NCBI GenBank assembly: GCA_009886625.1 | Contig: QXZA01000027.1 | Location: 64,881 to 128,880, forward strand | Source of the DNA: Flavobacteriaceae bacterium | Lineage (GTDB): Bacteria > Bacteroidota > Bacteroidia > Flavobacteriales > Flavobacteriaceae | Direction of reading: 5' to 3' | Length of the DNA: 64,000 bases | Shown: piece after piece, positions 44,801-54,985 of the stretch | Layout: every line of letters begins with the position of its first letter | How positions within the stretch are numbered: the stretch's first letter is position 1 | Position numbers and translations under genes: made by a program | The notes under the pieces: generated by a model | Databases searched by the model: none | Told to the model about the DNA's origin: nothing | The model's input: the letters and a program-made list of their open reading frames with translations, nothing else

Positions 44801-46623
44801 TGTCACCATTCAGGAAAATACTATATTTTGGGAATCCCTATAAAGGATATGCCTTCTTGAATATTTTATTCAATGCTTTATATGCTCTTTTTAGTGCGCT
44901 CTCATTTATTTCGTTAATTCCAATGCTTAATGTGTTATTTGAAACAACACAGAAACAATTTACACCAGCTCAATGGAAGGGTATTTTCAGTATTCAAAAC
45001 TATGTAAAGGATAGTCTTAACTATTATATTTCTTCAAAGCTAGACCAAGATGTTGAAGGCACTTTAGTTTTTGTTATTAGTTTAGTTTTAGGATTGTTTT
45101 TTCTAAAAAATATCAGTAATTATTTGGCCTTATATTTCATTACCTATCTAAGAAATGGGATCCTTAAAGACCTAAGAAATGCAATCTATAGCAAGATTAT
45201 CACACTACCCATTTCCTTTTTCAATGAAAAAAGAAAAGGAGATTTAATGGCTAAAATGACAAGTGATGTTACTGAAGTTCAACAGTCCTTTCTATCAATT
45301 TTAGAACTTATTGTTAGAGAGCCCTTAACCATACTTTTTTCGTTAGGAGCCATGTTGCTTTTTAGTTTTAAACTCACACTCTTTGTGCTTCTATTCATAC
45401 CCATCTCCGGAATTATTATATCTGGAATTGGTAAACGTCTGAAAAAACAGTCTGCAAGAATTCAAGAAGAACAAGGAGATTTTCTTTCAATTATAGACGA
45501 AACCGTAAACGGACAAAAGATCATAAAAACTTTTTCTGCTGGAGATCATTTTAGAAATCGATTTTTTAGTGCTACTCAACGTTTTTACCGCTTTTCGAAT
45601 CAACTTTTACACCGTGCAAGCCTTGCTGGGCCTACCAGTGAGTTTTTAGGTATTACAGCTATAGGAGTCTTGTTATGGTTTGGAGGAAAAATGGTTTTAC
45701 TCGATGGAAGCATCACAGGGACCTCTTTCATTGTATATATGGGGCTGGCTTATAATATACTAACCCCAGCAAAATCGATAAGCAAAGCAAGCTATAGTAT
45801 TCAAAAAGGAAATGCTGCTGCCGATAGAATTCTTGAAATTCTTGATGCAAAAGACGAACTTAAAGACGTAAAAGAGGCAAAACCTCTTCATTCATTTGAA
45901 CAGAAAATTGTATTTGATAAGGTTTCCTTTAGCTATGAAGAAACCAAGGTATTAAATGAAATATCCTTTGAGATTAAAAAAGGCCAAATGGTTGCCTTGG
46001 TTGGACCCTCTGGGAGTGGAAAAACTACACTAACTTATTTGTTAAATCGTTTTTATAACATAAATAGTGGCTCACTTAGCATTGACGGACTCTCTATTGA
46101 ACAAATAGAAAAAAAGAGTCTTTACCAACATATTGGAATGGTTACACAAGAATCAATTCTATTTAATGACACTGTATTTAACAATTTGAAATTAGGAGAT
46201 CCACATGCAAAGGAAAAGGAGATATTTAAAGCAGCTAAAGCAGCCAATGCTCATGATTTTATAATGACCCTGCCGGAAAACTATCAAACAATCATAGGAG
46301 ATTCTGGAAATAAATTGTCTGGGGGTCAAAAACAACGTCTTACAATAGCAAGAGCACTTTTAAAAGATCCTGCTCTCCTGATTTTAGATGAAGCCACCTC
46401 AGCACTAGACACAGAAGCAGAACAGCAAGTACAAATTGCTCTAGAAAAATTGATGCAGAACAGGACTTCGTTAGTAATTGCACACAGATTATCCACCATT
46501 CAAAAAGCAGATATCATTTTAGTTCTTGAAAAAGGGAAAATTATAGCTTCAGGGAATCATCAAGAATTACTAACTTCAAACAAACAATACAAAAACTGGG
46601 TTCATATTCAAAAAATGGATTAA
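44800..46623 (+). CDS. MsbA-like ABC exporter (permease-ATPase fusion)
   Basis: 607 residues: an N-terminal six-helix exporter domain (about 1-330) and a C-terminal ATPase. Walker A is GPSGSGKTT near residue 405, the Q loop region MVTQESILFND follows, then the signature LSGGQKQRLTIARALL, Walker B ALLILDEATSALD and the His of IAHRLSTIQ. This is the lipid A/multidrug exporter type, working as a homodimer. Translational coupling with the mutase gene is suggested by the TAATG junction. Confidence 0.92.
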   Translation: MSPFRKILYFGNPYKGYAFLNILFNALYALFSALSFISLIPMLNVLFETTQKQFTPAQWKGIFSIQNYVKDSLNYYISSKLDQDVEGTLVFVISLVLGLFFLKNISNYLALYFITYLRNGILKDLRNAIYSKIITLPISFFNEKRKGDLMAKMTSDVTEVQQSFLSILELIVREPLTILFSLGAMLLFSFKLTLFVLLFIPISGIIISGIGKRLKKQSARIQEEQGDFLSIIDETVNGQKIIKTFSAGDHFRNRFFSATQRFYRFSNQLLHRASLAGPTSEFLGITAIGVLLWFGGKMVLLDGSITGTSFIVYMGLAYNILTPAKSISKASYSIQKGNAAADRILEILDAKDELKDVKEAKPLHSFEQKIVFDKVSFSYEETKVLNEISFEIKKGQMVALVGPSGSGKTTLTYLLNRFYNINSGSLSIDGLSIEQIEKKSLYQHIGMVTQESILFNDTVFNNLKLGDPHAKEKEIFKAAKAANAHDFIMTLPENYQTIIGDSGNKLSGGQKQRLTIARALLKDPALLILDEATSALDTEAEQQVQIALEKLMQNRTSLVIAHRLSTIQKADIILVLEKGKIIASGNHQELLTSNKQYKNWVHIQKMD

Positions 46624-46666
46624 ACTATCAATGATAGGTATTGTCTAAAAATCATAACCAAGTTAA

Positions 46667-47209
46667 GTGGAAACACAACAGTCTCTTTTTTTGAGCTCCT
46701 TGCAAGAACCTGAAACCAAAGAAAAAGCATTTAAAACGCTAGTTCAAGAGTACAAGGAACGCTTGTATTGGCATATACGGAAAATTGTATTAGATCATGA
46801 AGATGCAAATGATGTGATACAAAACACCTTTATCAAAATACATCTGAATATTGATAAATTCAAAGGAGACAGCTCTCTCTATACTTGGATGTACAGAATT
46901 GCCACAAATGAATCCATAAATTTCATTAATAGCAAAAGTTCTAAAATGGGACTTCAAAACCAAGAATGGATTGAATCCAAAGCAGAAGGACTTAAGGCTG
47001 ATAGCTATTTTGACGGAGATGAAGCTGCACTGATTTTGCAAAAACTTGTTGCAAAGTTACCTGAAAAGCAGCGCATCGTCTTTAATATGAAATATTTTGA
47101 CGGAATGTCCTATCATACCATTTCTGAAATTCTTGGCACGAGTGAAGGAGCACTTAAAGCTTCCTATCACCATGCTGTTCAGAAAATAAAAACCAAATTG
47201 AATGACTGA
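46667..47209 (+). CDS. ECF-type RNA polymerase sigma factor
   Basis: 180 residues with sigma region 2 (HIRKIVLDHEDANDVIQNTF, LYTWMYRIATNESINFI) and region 4 (LPEKQRIVFNMKYFDGMSYH, SEGALKASYHHAVQKIK). The start is fixed: a TAA immediately precedes the GTG at 46667 in frame and no other early start exists. It heads a three-gene unit with an anti-sigma-like protein and a periplasmic sensor-like protein, overlapping the former by 8 nt. Confidence 0.9.
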   Translation: METQQSLFLSSLQEPETKEKAFKTLVQEYKERLYWHIRKIVLDHEDANDVIQNTFIKIHLNIDKFKGDSSLYTWMYRIATNESINFINSKSSKMGLQNQEWIESKAEGLKADSYFDGDEAALILQKLVAKLPEKQRIVFNMKYFDGMSYHTISEILGTSEGALKASYHHAVQKIKTKLND

Positions 47210-47609
47210 TTTTAAAACAAAAAACCCGTTTAACATTCCTGATAATTATTTTGAGGAATTGGAGAAGACTCTTCTAAACACTCCTAAAACCAGCTCAAAA
47301 AACCCTGGTTTCAAAACTCCTAAAGGGTACTTTAAAACATTAGAGAATGTTCTAGTAGAGAAGAATACAAAACCAAGTTTGAAAGCTCCTCGTAAATTAA
47401 TTGTGGCTTTTACAAGTATAGCTGCTATCATGCTATTAATGCTAACCTTAACACCTGAAGAAAATCCTCAACCGACTATTGAAGAACAAGCTTTAAACGA
47501 TTTTGTAGAAAATTATTATCTTGAAAATATGGATAGTTATGAAATTTTATCAATGATAGAGGACAATGAAATTGAAACTGATTTTGAAAACTTGTTTACC
47601 AAACCTTAA
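47202..47609 (+). CDS. single-pass anti-sigma-like protein
   Basis: 135 residues. The cytoplasmic N-terminus repeats the motif NIPDNYFEELEK / KTPKGYFKTLEN, the form found in Bacteroidetes proteins that follow ECF sigma genes. One membrane helix (about 67-83, IVAFTSIAAIMLLMLTL) and an acidic periplasmic tail follow. The 8-nt overlap with the sigma gene supports an anti-sigma role. No zinc motif is present. Confidence 0.65.
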   Translation: MTDFKTKNPFNIPDNYFEELEKTLLNTPKTSSKNPGFKTPKGYFKTLENVLVEKNTKPSLKAPRKLIVAFTSIAAIMLLMLTLTPEENPQPTIEEQALNDFVENYYLENMDSYEILSMIEDNEIETDFENLFTKP

Positions 47610-47612
47610 ATA

Positions 47613-48107
47613 ATGATGAAAAAATTAACTGCTTTTCTATTATTGTTATTTGTATCAAATATCCTGTCAACAAATCTTTTTGCTCAGGAAACAAGTTCTA
47701 GACACAAAGCTTTTAAAGAAATGAAGTTAAACTTCATTCTTGACAATACCGAAATGAGTAAAGAGGAAGTGGAACATTTTCAATGTGTCTTTGGAAGTTT
47801 TGAAGACAAATACCACTCCTCAGTTTGGATTAAAGAACGTCAAATTAAAAAGAAAATTCAGAAATCCTTTGACACTATAAATGCACAAAGTGCTTCCTCC
47901 TATATCAATGATTATCATGTGCTTGAAAAGTTAGGGATTAGCTTGCGGAATGAACGTAACCAAAAATTACTTGAAAAAATAAACGCAAAAGAAGTACTTA
48001 ATATCCTTAATCAAGAACAACTTTTTGATAGAGAAATGCTTAAACGAATTAGAGAACGAGAGAATAAGAAGAAGAAGAAGGAAGAAGCGATAAAAGAATA
48101 CCTTTGA
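47613..48107 (+). CDS. periplasmic Spy/CpxP-like helical protein
   Basis: 164 residues with a signal peptide (cleavage after LFAQ). The mature part is highly charged and helical, ending in a long basic/acidic stretch (RIRERENKKKKKEEAIKEYL). The size and helix content resemble periplasmic heavy-metal sensor or CpxP-like chaperones, but the LTxxQ motif is not present, so the name is tentative. It begins 3 nt after the anti-sigma-like gene and completes the sigma operon. Confidence 0.6.
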   Translation: MMKKLTAFLLLLFVSNILSTNLFAQETSSRHKAFKEMKLNFILDNTEMSKEEVEHFQCVFGSFEDKYHSSVWIKERQIKKKIQKSFDTINAQSASSYINDYHVLEKLGISLRNERNQKLLEKINAKEVLNILNQEQLFDREMLKRIRERENKKKKKEEAIKEYL

Positions 48108-48111
48108 CCCA

Positions 48112-49323
48112 ATGAAACTTCACAGAAATTTAGCATTGGGAATCGTAGAGGGACTCCAGAATATTTTTATTGCAAAAGTTCCCCTAAGAATTGAACTCTC
48201 CAGACTCTTAAAACTTAATCGCAAATGGGGATCAAGAGATCGACGTCTGCTTGGACAAATACTTTTGGATTGTGTGCGATGGAAAACAACCTACGCCCAT
48301 CTAGGTGATTTTGACGAAAAAAAAAACCATTTCAATTGGAGAATTCTTGGAGTTTGGCTTTTATTAAACGACTATATGATTCCAGAATGGGAAGAGTTGG
48401 GAGACCTAAAAGAGCTTCAAAAAACACTCCCTTTGGATAAAAAAAACACAAAAAGAACAGTTAGACATTCCATACCCCAATGGTTAGATGAACTAGGTCT
48501 TGAAGCTTTTGGAGAAAAAGTCTGGGAAAAAGAATTGAGCCAACAAAATGAAGAGGCCAAACTTGTATTGCGAGTAAACACATTAAAAACAACTCAAGAG
48601 AGACTTAAAAAACTATTAGAAGATGGATTCAATATTAATTCTGAAATCAATGCATCTTATCCCGATGCTTTAATCCTTGAGAAACATTATAAACTCACAC
48701 ATCTAAATCCCTTTGAAAAAGGACTCTTTGAAATTCAAGATGCAAATTCACAACAGATATCTTATTGGGCAGATCCTAAGCCTGGAATGAAAGTAATCGA
48801 TGCTTGTGCTGGTGCTGGTGGAAAATCCCTCCACATGGCTGCATTAATGGAAAATAGAGGAAATATTATCGCATTGGACACCTCCACTAGTAAATTGGAC
48901 CAATTGATGAAACGAGTGCATCGAAATAGAATCAATATCATTAAAACTCATGATGCAAATGATACAAGCTTTTTTAAATCAAAGAAAGAAAAAGCAGATA
49001 TTGTTTTAATCGATGCCCCTTGCAGTGGTCTCGGTATCTTAAGAAGAAATCCAGCGGCAAAATGGCATATTAATCCAGAGAGAATGAAGGAGTTAGAATC
49101 ACTTCAATTCCAAATTCTTGAAAAAAATGCTGCCTTGGTTAAAAAGGGAGGCAAACTGATTTATGCAACTTGCTCTATTTTCCCCTCTGAAAATAGTGAA
49201 CAAATTCAAGCCTTTTTGAATAGCGAAGCTGGAAAACGCTTCACCTTAAAAAGAGAGGAAACACTTCTAGCCCACCAAACGGGTTTTGATGGATTCTTTA
49301 TAGCAGAATTAAATGCTGAATAA
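48112..49323 (+). CDS. RsmB/NSUN-family RNA 5-methylcytosine methyltransferase
   Basis: 403 residues. The SAM-binding motif is DACAGAGGKSLHMA, the acid loop DAPCSGLG carries the first catalytic Cys and ATCSIFPSEN the second, both needed in RNA m5C enzymes. The N-terminal 150 residues are helical but lack a recognisable full NusB domain, unlike classical RsmB. The RNA target cannot be read off. It starts 4 nt after the sensor-like gene, so may be co-transcribed with it. Confidence 0.9.
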   Translation: MKLHRNLALGIVEGLQNIFIAKVPLRIELSRLLKLNRKWGSRDRRLLGQILLDCVRWKTTYAHLGDFDEKKNHFNWRILGVWLLLNDYMIPEWEELGDLKELQKTLPLDKKNTKRTVRHSIPQWLDELGLEAFGEKVWEKELSQQNEEAKLVLRVNTLKTTQERLKKLLEDGFNINSEINASYPDALILEKHYKLTHLNPFEKGLFEIQDANSQQISYWADPKPGMKVIDACAGAGGKSLHMAALMENRGNIIALDTSTSKLDQLMKRVHRNRINIIKTHDANDTSFFKSKKEKADIVLIDAPCSGLGILRRNPAAKWHINPERMKELESLQFQILEKNAALVKKGGKLIYATCSIFPSENSEQIQAFLNSEAGKRFTLKREETLLAHQTGFDGFFIAELNAE

Positions 49324-49410
49324 ACTGTGAATAAATAAGATAAAAACAGCTCAAATTGTTTCCTCCTAAAGGGGTAAAATAGATTATTTTTACACCACAA
49401 TTCAACGCTT

Positions 49411-52400
49411 ATGATTCTGTTTTTTGGCGCCGCTGATACAACTCTAATTGCGCTTCAGACCAACACCTCTCTTGACACTCCTGCCATCGAAAAATTATCT
49501 TGGCTTTTAGATGCCCCATGGTTAAACCAAGACAATATTTTAGGTTTTTTTATTGGACCTCGAGCAAGTATGATAACCCCTTGGAGTACTAATGCGGTAG
49601 AAATTACCCAAAACATGGGGATCAAAGGAATCATAAGGATAGAACAATACCATGCAGTGGAAAAGACAGCTGAATTTGATCCCATGCTTTTTGAAAAATA
49701 TGAGAATTTAAGTCCTCTACTTTTTGAAATCAATCTAGCTCCTGAACCCATTAAAGAGATTGAAGACATTGCAGCATACAACGACAGAGAAGGATTATCG
49801 CTAAATACTGAAGAAGTAGACTATTTAGAATCGCTTTCAAAATCCCTAAACCGACCTTTGACAGACTCTGAGGTTTTCGGTTTTTCACAAGTAAATTCAG
49901 AACATTGTCGACATAAAATATTTAACGGGACTTTCATCATTGACGGGAAAGAGAAAGAGGAAAGTTTATTCAAACTGATCAAGAACACATCCAAGGCCCA
50001 TCCAAATAGTATTGTTTCTGCTTACAAAGACAATGTAGCGTTTATTGGAGGTGATCCTATTGAACAATTTGCTCCAAGTCAGCCAGATGTTCCAAGTAGT
50101 TATGACACTAAAGAAGTAGAAAGTATAATTTCACTAAAGGCAGAGACACATAACTTCCCAACCACAGTAGAGCCATTTAATGGTGCTGCTACTGGATCTG
50201 GAGGGGAAATTCGAGATCGATTAGCAGGAGGTAAAGGTTCTATTCCACTTGCAGGGACTGCAGTTTATATGACCCCTTACTCCCGGGTAACACAAGACAG
50301 ATCGTGGGAAAAAGCATTTCCTGACCGCCCATGGCGCTACCAAACCCCTTTAGACATTTTAATCAAAGCTTCCAACGGAGCTTCTGATTTTGGAAATAAA
50401 TTTGGACAGCCTTTGATTGCAGGCTCTGTTTTGACTTTTGAACATCAAGAACAACAACAACAATGGGGATACGACAAAGTGATCATGTTGGCCGGAGGTG
50501 TTGGAATGGGAGTTGCTAACCAAGCCCTTAAAGCTAAACCCTCAGAAGGAGATCTAATCGTAATTTTAGGAGGAGACAATTATCGTATTGGAATGGGTGG
50601 TGCTGCTGTTTCCTCTGTGAACACAGGAGCGTTTGATAATGCCATAGAATTAAATGCAGTACAACGTTCCAATCCAGAAATGCAAAAACGAGTAGCAAAT
50701 ACAATACGCGCACTAGTAGAAACTGGAAAAAACCCTATTGTTTCCATTCATGATCACGGTGCTGGAGGACATTTAAATTGCTTATCAGAATTAGTTGAAG
50801 AAACTGGAGGAACCATTTATATTAATCAACTTCCGTTAGGGGATCCTACCCTTTCTTCCAAAGAGATTGTTGGAAATGAATCTCAAGAAAGAATGGGACT
50901 CATAATCAATCCAAAGGACCAAGCCCTGCTTGAACGTATTACTGCCAGAGAACGTGCCCCAATGTATGTGGTGGGTAAAGTTACTGAAGATCATTTTTTC
51001 ATCTTCGTAGATGAAAAAAATGACACAAAACCAATCGATCTTCATTTGGATGCATTGTTTGGAAGTGCACCCAAAACAATAATGAAAGACACCCATCAAA
51101 AAGTGAACTTTGATGAAGCAACTTACAATACAAATAATATTCATAAATACTTAGAAAAAGTACTTCAACTCGAAGCTGTAGCCTGTAAAGACTGGCTCAC
51201 CAACAAGGTAGATCGCTGTGTTAGTGGTCGAGTAGCACAACAGCAAACAGTAGGTGAACTTCAATTACCCCTAAGTAACTGTGGCGTAGTTGCCTTGGAT
51301 TACAAAGGGAAAAAAGGAGTCGCCACCTCTATAGGTCACGCACCTATAGCGGCTTTAATTGATCCTGGAAAAGGAAGCGTATTGGCTATAGCAGAAAGTT
51401 TAACAAATATTATTTGGGCTCCTCTATCCGAAGGATTAAAATCGGTTAGTTTGTCTGCCAATTGGATGTGGGCCTGCAATAATCCTGGTGAAGATGCTCG
51501 TCTTTATGATGCTGTTGAGTCCTGTTCTAATTTTGCTATTGAACTAGGCATCAACATTCCTACAGGAAAAGATTCCCTATCCATGAAACAAGAATACGAT
51601 CATGGTAAAGTAACAGCACCTGGTACGGTTATCATTTCGGCAGGGGCTGCTTGTTCAGACATCACAAAAGTTGTGACACCTGATCTTAAAAAAGATGGAG
51701 GGGATATTTTTTATATTGATTTATCTCATTCAGCTTTATCTCTCGGAGGTTCTGCCCTAGTCCAAATTAAAAATAAAATTGGAAACGAAACTTCAACAAT
51801 AACAAACCCGGGCTACTTTAAGAAGGTTTTCAACACCATTCAAAAGCTCATTCTTGATAATCAAATAAGTGCTGGACATGATATATCCTCAGGCGGATTA
51901 ATCACCACTTTACTTGAGATGTGTTTTCCTACTTCATGGGCTGGAATGGAGCTTGATGTTTCAAAAATTAAAGCAAAGGATCTAATTACCTTATTGTTTA
52001 GTGAAAACTCAGGAATTGTTCTACAATCAAATAATGAATTAGATAAAGTATTAGCTGCAAAAGGAATTAATTGCGTTAAAATAGGATCTTCAACGAATAG
52101 TCAAACGCTAAGCTTAAACCATCATGGTAAACAACATACTTTTGATGTTACTAAATTAAGAGATGTTTGGTATTCTACATCTGCTGCATTAGATGAACAT
52201 CAAACATCAAACGGCTTGTCACAGGAACGATTCAAAAACTATAAAAATCAAGCGTTAAACTATCGTTTTCCTAAAAACTTTAGTGGGTTTCCTATCAACA
52301 TTTCTACCAATAAAAAAATAAAAGCTGCCGTCATTAGAGAACAAGGAAGTAACTCTGAACGTGAAATGGCCTATGCACTTCACCTTGCTGGCTTTGAAGT

Positions 52401-53061
52401 GATTGACGTACACATGACCGATTTAATAAGCGGAAGAGAAACCCTTGAAGACATTCATTTTATTGCTGCAGTTGGAGGTTTTTCAAATTCAGATGTTTTA
52501 GGCTCTGCTAAAGGTTGGGCAGGATCTTTTTTATACAATGAAAAAGCGAAGAAAAGTCTAGATGCTTTTTTTGCAAGAAAAGATACCTTATCCCTTGGTG
52601 TATGTAATGGATGTCAGCTTTTTGTAAGCCTTGGCTTACTTACTCCTGAACATGAAGAACAACCAAAAATGCTTCACAACGCATCTGGTAAATTTGAATG
52701 TCACTTTACAGCAGTAGACATTAAGCCCTCTTCATCAATAATGCTTAATGGACTTGAAGGAAGTAGATTAGGAATTTGGGCAGCTCACGGGGAAGGTAAA
52801 TTTCATTTTCCAAAAGAAGAAAAGAACTATCAAATCCCAGCAACTTATCATTTTGATGGGTATCCTGCAAATCCAAATGGTTCTGACTATAATGCTGCAA
52901 TGTTGTGTTCAAATGACGGAAGACATTTAGTAATGATGCCGCATTTGGAACGTTCTACATTTCCGTGGAATTGGGGTTATTACCCTGAGAATAGAAATGA
53001 CAAAACAAGTCCTTGGCTCATGGCATTTGAAAATGCTTTCAAATGGCTTGCCGATAAATAA
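49411..53061 (+). CDS. purL: phosphoribosylformylglycinamidine synthase
   Basis: 1216 residues, the large single-chain PurL of the proteobacterial/Bacteroidetes type. The FGAM synthetase domains have AETHNFPTTVEPFNGAATGS, GGEIRDRLAGG, and a second AIRS-like half with GKDSLSMKQ. The C-terminal glutaminase has VCNGCQLF with the nucleophile Cys, and the later His/Glu of the triad in AAHGEGKF and the final region. It makes FGAM from FGAR, glutamine and ATP in purine synthesis. It is 88 nt after the methyltransferase gene. Confidence 0.96.
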   Translation: MILFFGAADTTLIALQTNTSLDTPAIEKLSWLLDAPWLNQDNILGFFIGPRASMITPWSTNAVEITQNMGIKGIIRIEQYHAVEKTAEFDPMLFEKYENLSPLLFEINLAPEPIKEIEDIAAYNDREGLSLNTEEVDYLESLSKSLNRPLTDSEVFGFSQVNSEHCRHKIFNGTFIIDGKEKEESLFKLIKNTSKAHPNSIVSAYKDNVAFIGGDPIEQFAPSQPDVPSSYDTKEVESIISLKAETHNFPTTVEPFNGAATGSGGEIRDRLAGGKGSIPLAGTAVYMTPYSRVTQDRSWEKAFPDRPWRYQTPLDILIKASNGASDFGNKFGQPLIAGSVLTFEHQEQQQQWGYDKVIMLAGGVGMGVANQALKAKPSEGDLIVILGGDNYRIGMGGAAVSSVNTGAFDNAIELNAVQRSNPEMQKRVANTIRALVETGKNPIVSIHDHGAGGHLNCLSELVEETGGTIYINQLPLGDPTLSSKEIVGNESQERMGLIINPKDQALLERITARERAPMYVVGKVTEDHFFIFVDEKNDTKPIDLHLDALFGSAPKTIMKDTHQKVNFDEATYNTNNIHKYLEKVLQLEAVACKDWLTNKVDRCVSGRVAQQQTVGELQLPLSNCGVVALDYKGKKGVATSIGHAPIAALIDPGKGSVLAIAESLTNIIWAPLSEGLKSVSLSANWMWACNNPGEDARLYDAVESCSNFAIELGINIPTGKDSLSMKQEYDHGKVTAPGTVIISAGAACSDITKVVTPDLKKDGGDIFYIDLSHSALSLGGSALVQIKNKIGNETSTITNPGYFKKVFNTIQKLILDNQISAGHDISSGGLITTLLEMCFPTSWAGMELDVSKIKAKDLITLLFSENSGIVLQSNNELDKVLAAKGINCVKIGSSTNSQTLSLNHHGKQHTFDVTKLRDVWYSTSAALDEHQTSNGLSQERFKNYKNQALNYRFPKNFSGFPINISTNKKIKAAVIREQGSNSEREMAYALHLAGFEVIDVHMTDLISGRETLEDIHFIAAVGGFSNSDVLGSAKGWAGSFLYNEKAKKSLDAFFARKDTLSLGVCNGCQLFVSLGLLTPEHEEQPKMLHNASGKFECHFTAVDIKPSSSIMLNGLEGSRLGIWAAHGEGKFHFPKEEKNYQIPATYHFDGYPANPNGSDYNAAMLCSNDGRHLVMMPHLERSTFPWNWGYYPENRNDKTSPWLMAFENAFKWLADK

Positions 53062-53112
53062 ATTTATGGGATTGCTTCAAAATATTTCTTATTTTGCATG
53101 TAAAACTATATC

Positions 53113-54879
53113 ATGACACCAACTAGACTTTTTGATTTTATTGAATATCAAAATATAAACGCCCCACTCGAAAAAGCATTTACAACCAAATATAATGGGG
53201 TTTGGGAATCTTTAAATACCCAACAATTTTGTGAACAAGCACATCAAATTAGTCATGCATTATTGAATCTTGGGATAAACGCTCAAGATAAGATTGCCAT
53301 GATCTCTTCCACAAATCGAACAGAATGGAACTTAATCGATACCGGTTTACTAGCCATAGGTGCTGTTAATGTTCCCATTTACCCAACCATCTCATCAGAA
53401 GATTATGAGTATATATTAAATCATTCGGAAAGCCAATATTGCTTTGTATCCGATCAGGAGGTTTATGAAAAAATAATCGCGATTAAAGACAAAGTCAAAT
53501 CCTTAAAAAAAATCTACAGTTTTGACACGATCAAGGGCTGTTCCAACTGGAAAGAATTATTGGAAATGGGCACTTCCTCAGATCAGGATGAAGCGGTTCA
53601 AAAAAGAAAGGACGCTGTTTTACCTTCTGACTTAGCTACCATCATTTACACTTCTGGAACTACAGGAACTCCCAAAGGAGTAATGCTAAGCCATGACAAT
53701 GTGGTATCAAATGTACTCTCCAGCTCAAAAAGACTTCCATTAACTATTGGAGAAGCATCAGCATTAAGCTTTTTGCCGATATGTCATATTTTTGAGCGTG
53801 TTATCCTCTATATCTATATGTATAATAGTGTTTCTGTATACTTTGCAGAATCCCTAGATAAAATCGCAGACAACTTACGTGAAATAAAACCAAATGTAAT
53901 GACTGCTGTTCCAAGATTATTGGAAAAAGTATATGATAAGATTTACGCTAGAGGCGCAGAGCTTTCTGGAATCAAACAAAAATTATTTTATTGGGCAGTT
54001 GATTTAGGATTACAATACGAACCCTATGGACAAAATGGGGCTTGGTATGGATTCAAACTCAAAATTGCCAAAAAGTTAATTCTATCAAAATGGCAAGAAG
54101 CTTTAGGAGGTAATTTAGAACTCATAGCCTCAGGAAGTGCCGCTTTACAACCTCGACTAGCTCGAATTTTCACTGCAGCAGGAATGACCCTAGTTGAAGG
54201 ATATGGTCTTACAGAAACTTCACCCGTTATTTCTGTTAATGACATGCGAAACAATTTTTTCAAAATTGGGAGCGTAGGACAAATTATAGATGGAGTAACT
54301 GTAAAGATAGCTGAAGATGGCGAAATACTTTGTAAAGGACCTAATGTGATGATGGGATATTATAAAGAGTTAGAAAAAACAGCTAAAGTAATGACTGGTG
54401 ATTTTTTCCATACGGGTGATATAGGTGAAATTGATGCCAACGGATTCTTAAAAATTACTGATCGTAAAAAAGAAATGTTCAAGACCTCTGGAGGAAAATA
54501 TATTGCTCCACAGGTTATTGAGAATCAAATGAAACAATCATTATTTATTGAACAGATAATGGTTGTAGGAGAAAGTAGAAAAATGCCTACTGCTTTAATT
54601 CAGCCTAATATAGAATACATTACGCAATGGTTAAGTGATAAAGGCATTAAGACAAATTCACTTGAGGAAGCTTGCAAGGAAACCTCGCTACTTGAAGCGA
54701 TCCAAAAAGATATTGATGGACATAATGAAAAGTTTGGTGCTTGGGAACAAATTAAAAGATTTGAACTCATCCCTGAAGAATGGTCAATTGATGAGGGACA
54801 CCTCACCCCTACTATGAAATTGAAACGAAAGGTGGTTAAACAAAAATATAATTCTATCATCGAAAAAATGTACGCTTAA
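53113..54879 (+). CDS. long-chain fatty acid-CoA ligase
   Basis: 588 residues, AMP-forming ANL superfamily. The P-loop-like motif IYTSGTTGTPKGVMLSH is near residue 178, VEGYGLTETSP follows, and the C-terminal domain contains GDIGEIDANGFLKITDRKKE with the catalytic hinge. The length and GLTETSP form match long-chain acyl-CoA synthetases. It activates fatty acids as acyl-CoA for beta-oxidation or lipid synthesis. A strong terminator separates it from the MarR gene, so the fatty-acid group is not one transcript. Confidence 0.92.
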   Translation: MTPTRLFDFIEYQNINAPLEKAFTTKYNGVWESLNTQQFCEQAHQISHALLNLGINAQDKIAMISSTNRTEWNLIDTGLLAIGAVNVPIYPTISSEDYEYILNHSESQYCFVSDQEVYEKIIAIKDKVKSLKKIYSFDTIKGCSNWKELLEMGTSSDQDEAVQKRKDAVLPSDLATIIYTSGTTGTPKGVMLSHDNVVSNVLSSSKRLPLTIGEASALSFLPICHIFERVILYIYMYNSVSVYFAESLDKIADNLREIKPNVMTAVPRLLEKVYDKIYARGAELSGIKQKLFYWAVDLGLQYEPYGQNGAWYGFKLKIAKKLILSKWQEALGGNLELIASGSAALQPRLARIFTAAGMTLVEGYGLTETSPVISVNDMRNNFFKIGSVGQIIDGVTVKIAEDGEILCKGPNVMMGYYKELEKTAKVMTGDFFHTGDIGEIDANGFLKITDRKKEMFKTSGGKYIAPQVIENQMKQSLFIEQIMVVGESRKMPTALIQPNIEYITQWLSDKGIKTNSLEEACKETSLLEAIQKDIDGHNEKFGAWEQIKRFELIPEEWSIDEGHLTPTMKLKRKVVKQKYNSIIEKMYA

Positions 54880-54901
54880 TTTCATGCTTAACTTTTTTGT
54901 T

Positions 54902-54932
54902 AAAGTGTCTAGAAGCCTAGACACTTTTTTTT
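54902..54932 (+). terminator. terminator after the acyl-CoA ligase gene
   Basis: An 11-bp stem (AAAGTGTCTAG / CTAGACACTTT) with a 4-nt loop and a T tract, 22 nt after the stop codon. Confidence 0.93.
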
Positions 54933-54939
54933 AAATAAA

Positions 54940-54971
54940 AAAACTTTACTATGCATGCATAGTAAAGTTTT
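54940..54971 (+). promoter_or_regulatory. perfect 32-bp palindrome: probable MarR operator
   Basis: A 32-bp perfect inverted repeat whose centre is ATGCATGCAT with arms AAAACTTTACT and AGTAAAGTTTT. It ends 2 nt before the -7 element of the MarR gene, so bound protein would cover the -33 region. It lacks a U tract and cannot be the terminator, which lies just upstream. Confidence 0.75.
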
Positions 54972-54972
54972 G

Positions 54973-54980
54973 TATATTTG
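54973..54980 (+). promoter_or_regulatory. -7 element of the marR-acyl-CoA dehydrogenase operon
   Basis: TATATTTG, 5 nt before the ATG at 54986. The predicted mRNA leader is about 2 nt. Confidence 0.6.
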
Positions 54981-54985
54981 AAAGT

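Noticed and set aside
46621-46646. TAAAC-N16-TGTCT upstream of the second sigma gene as an ECF promoter
   Set aside because: Differs at one base in each box and in spacer length from the site at 28224-28250; too weak to annotate.
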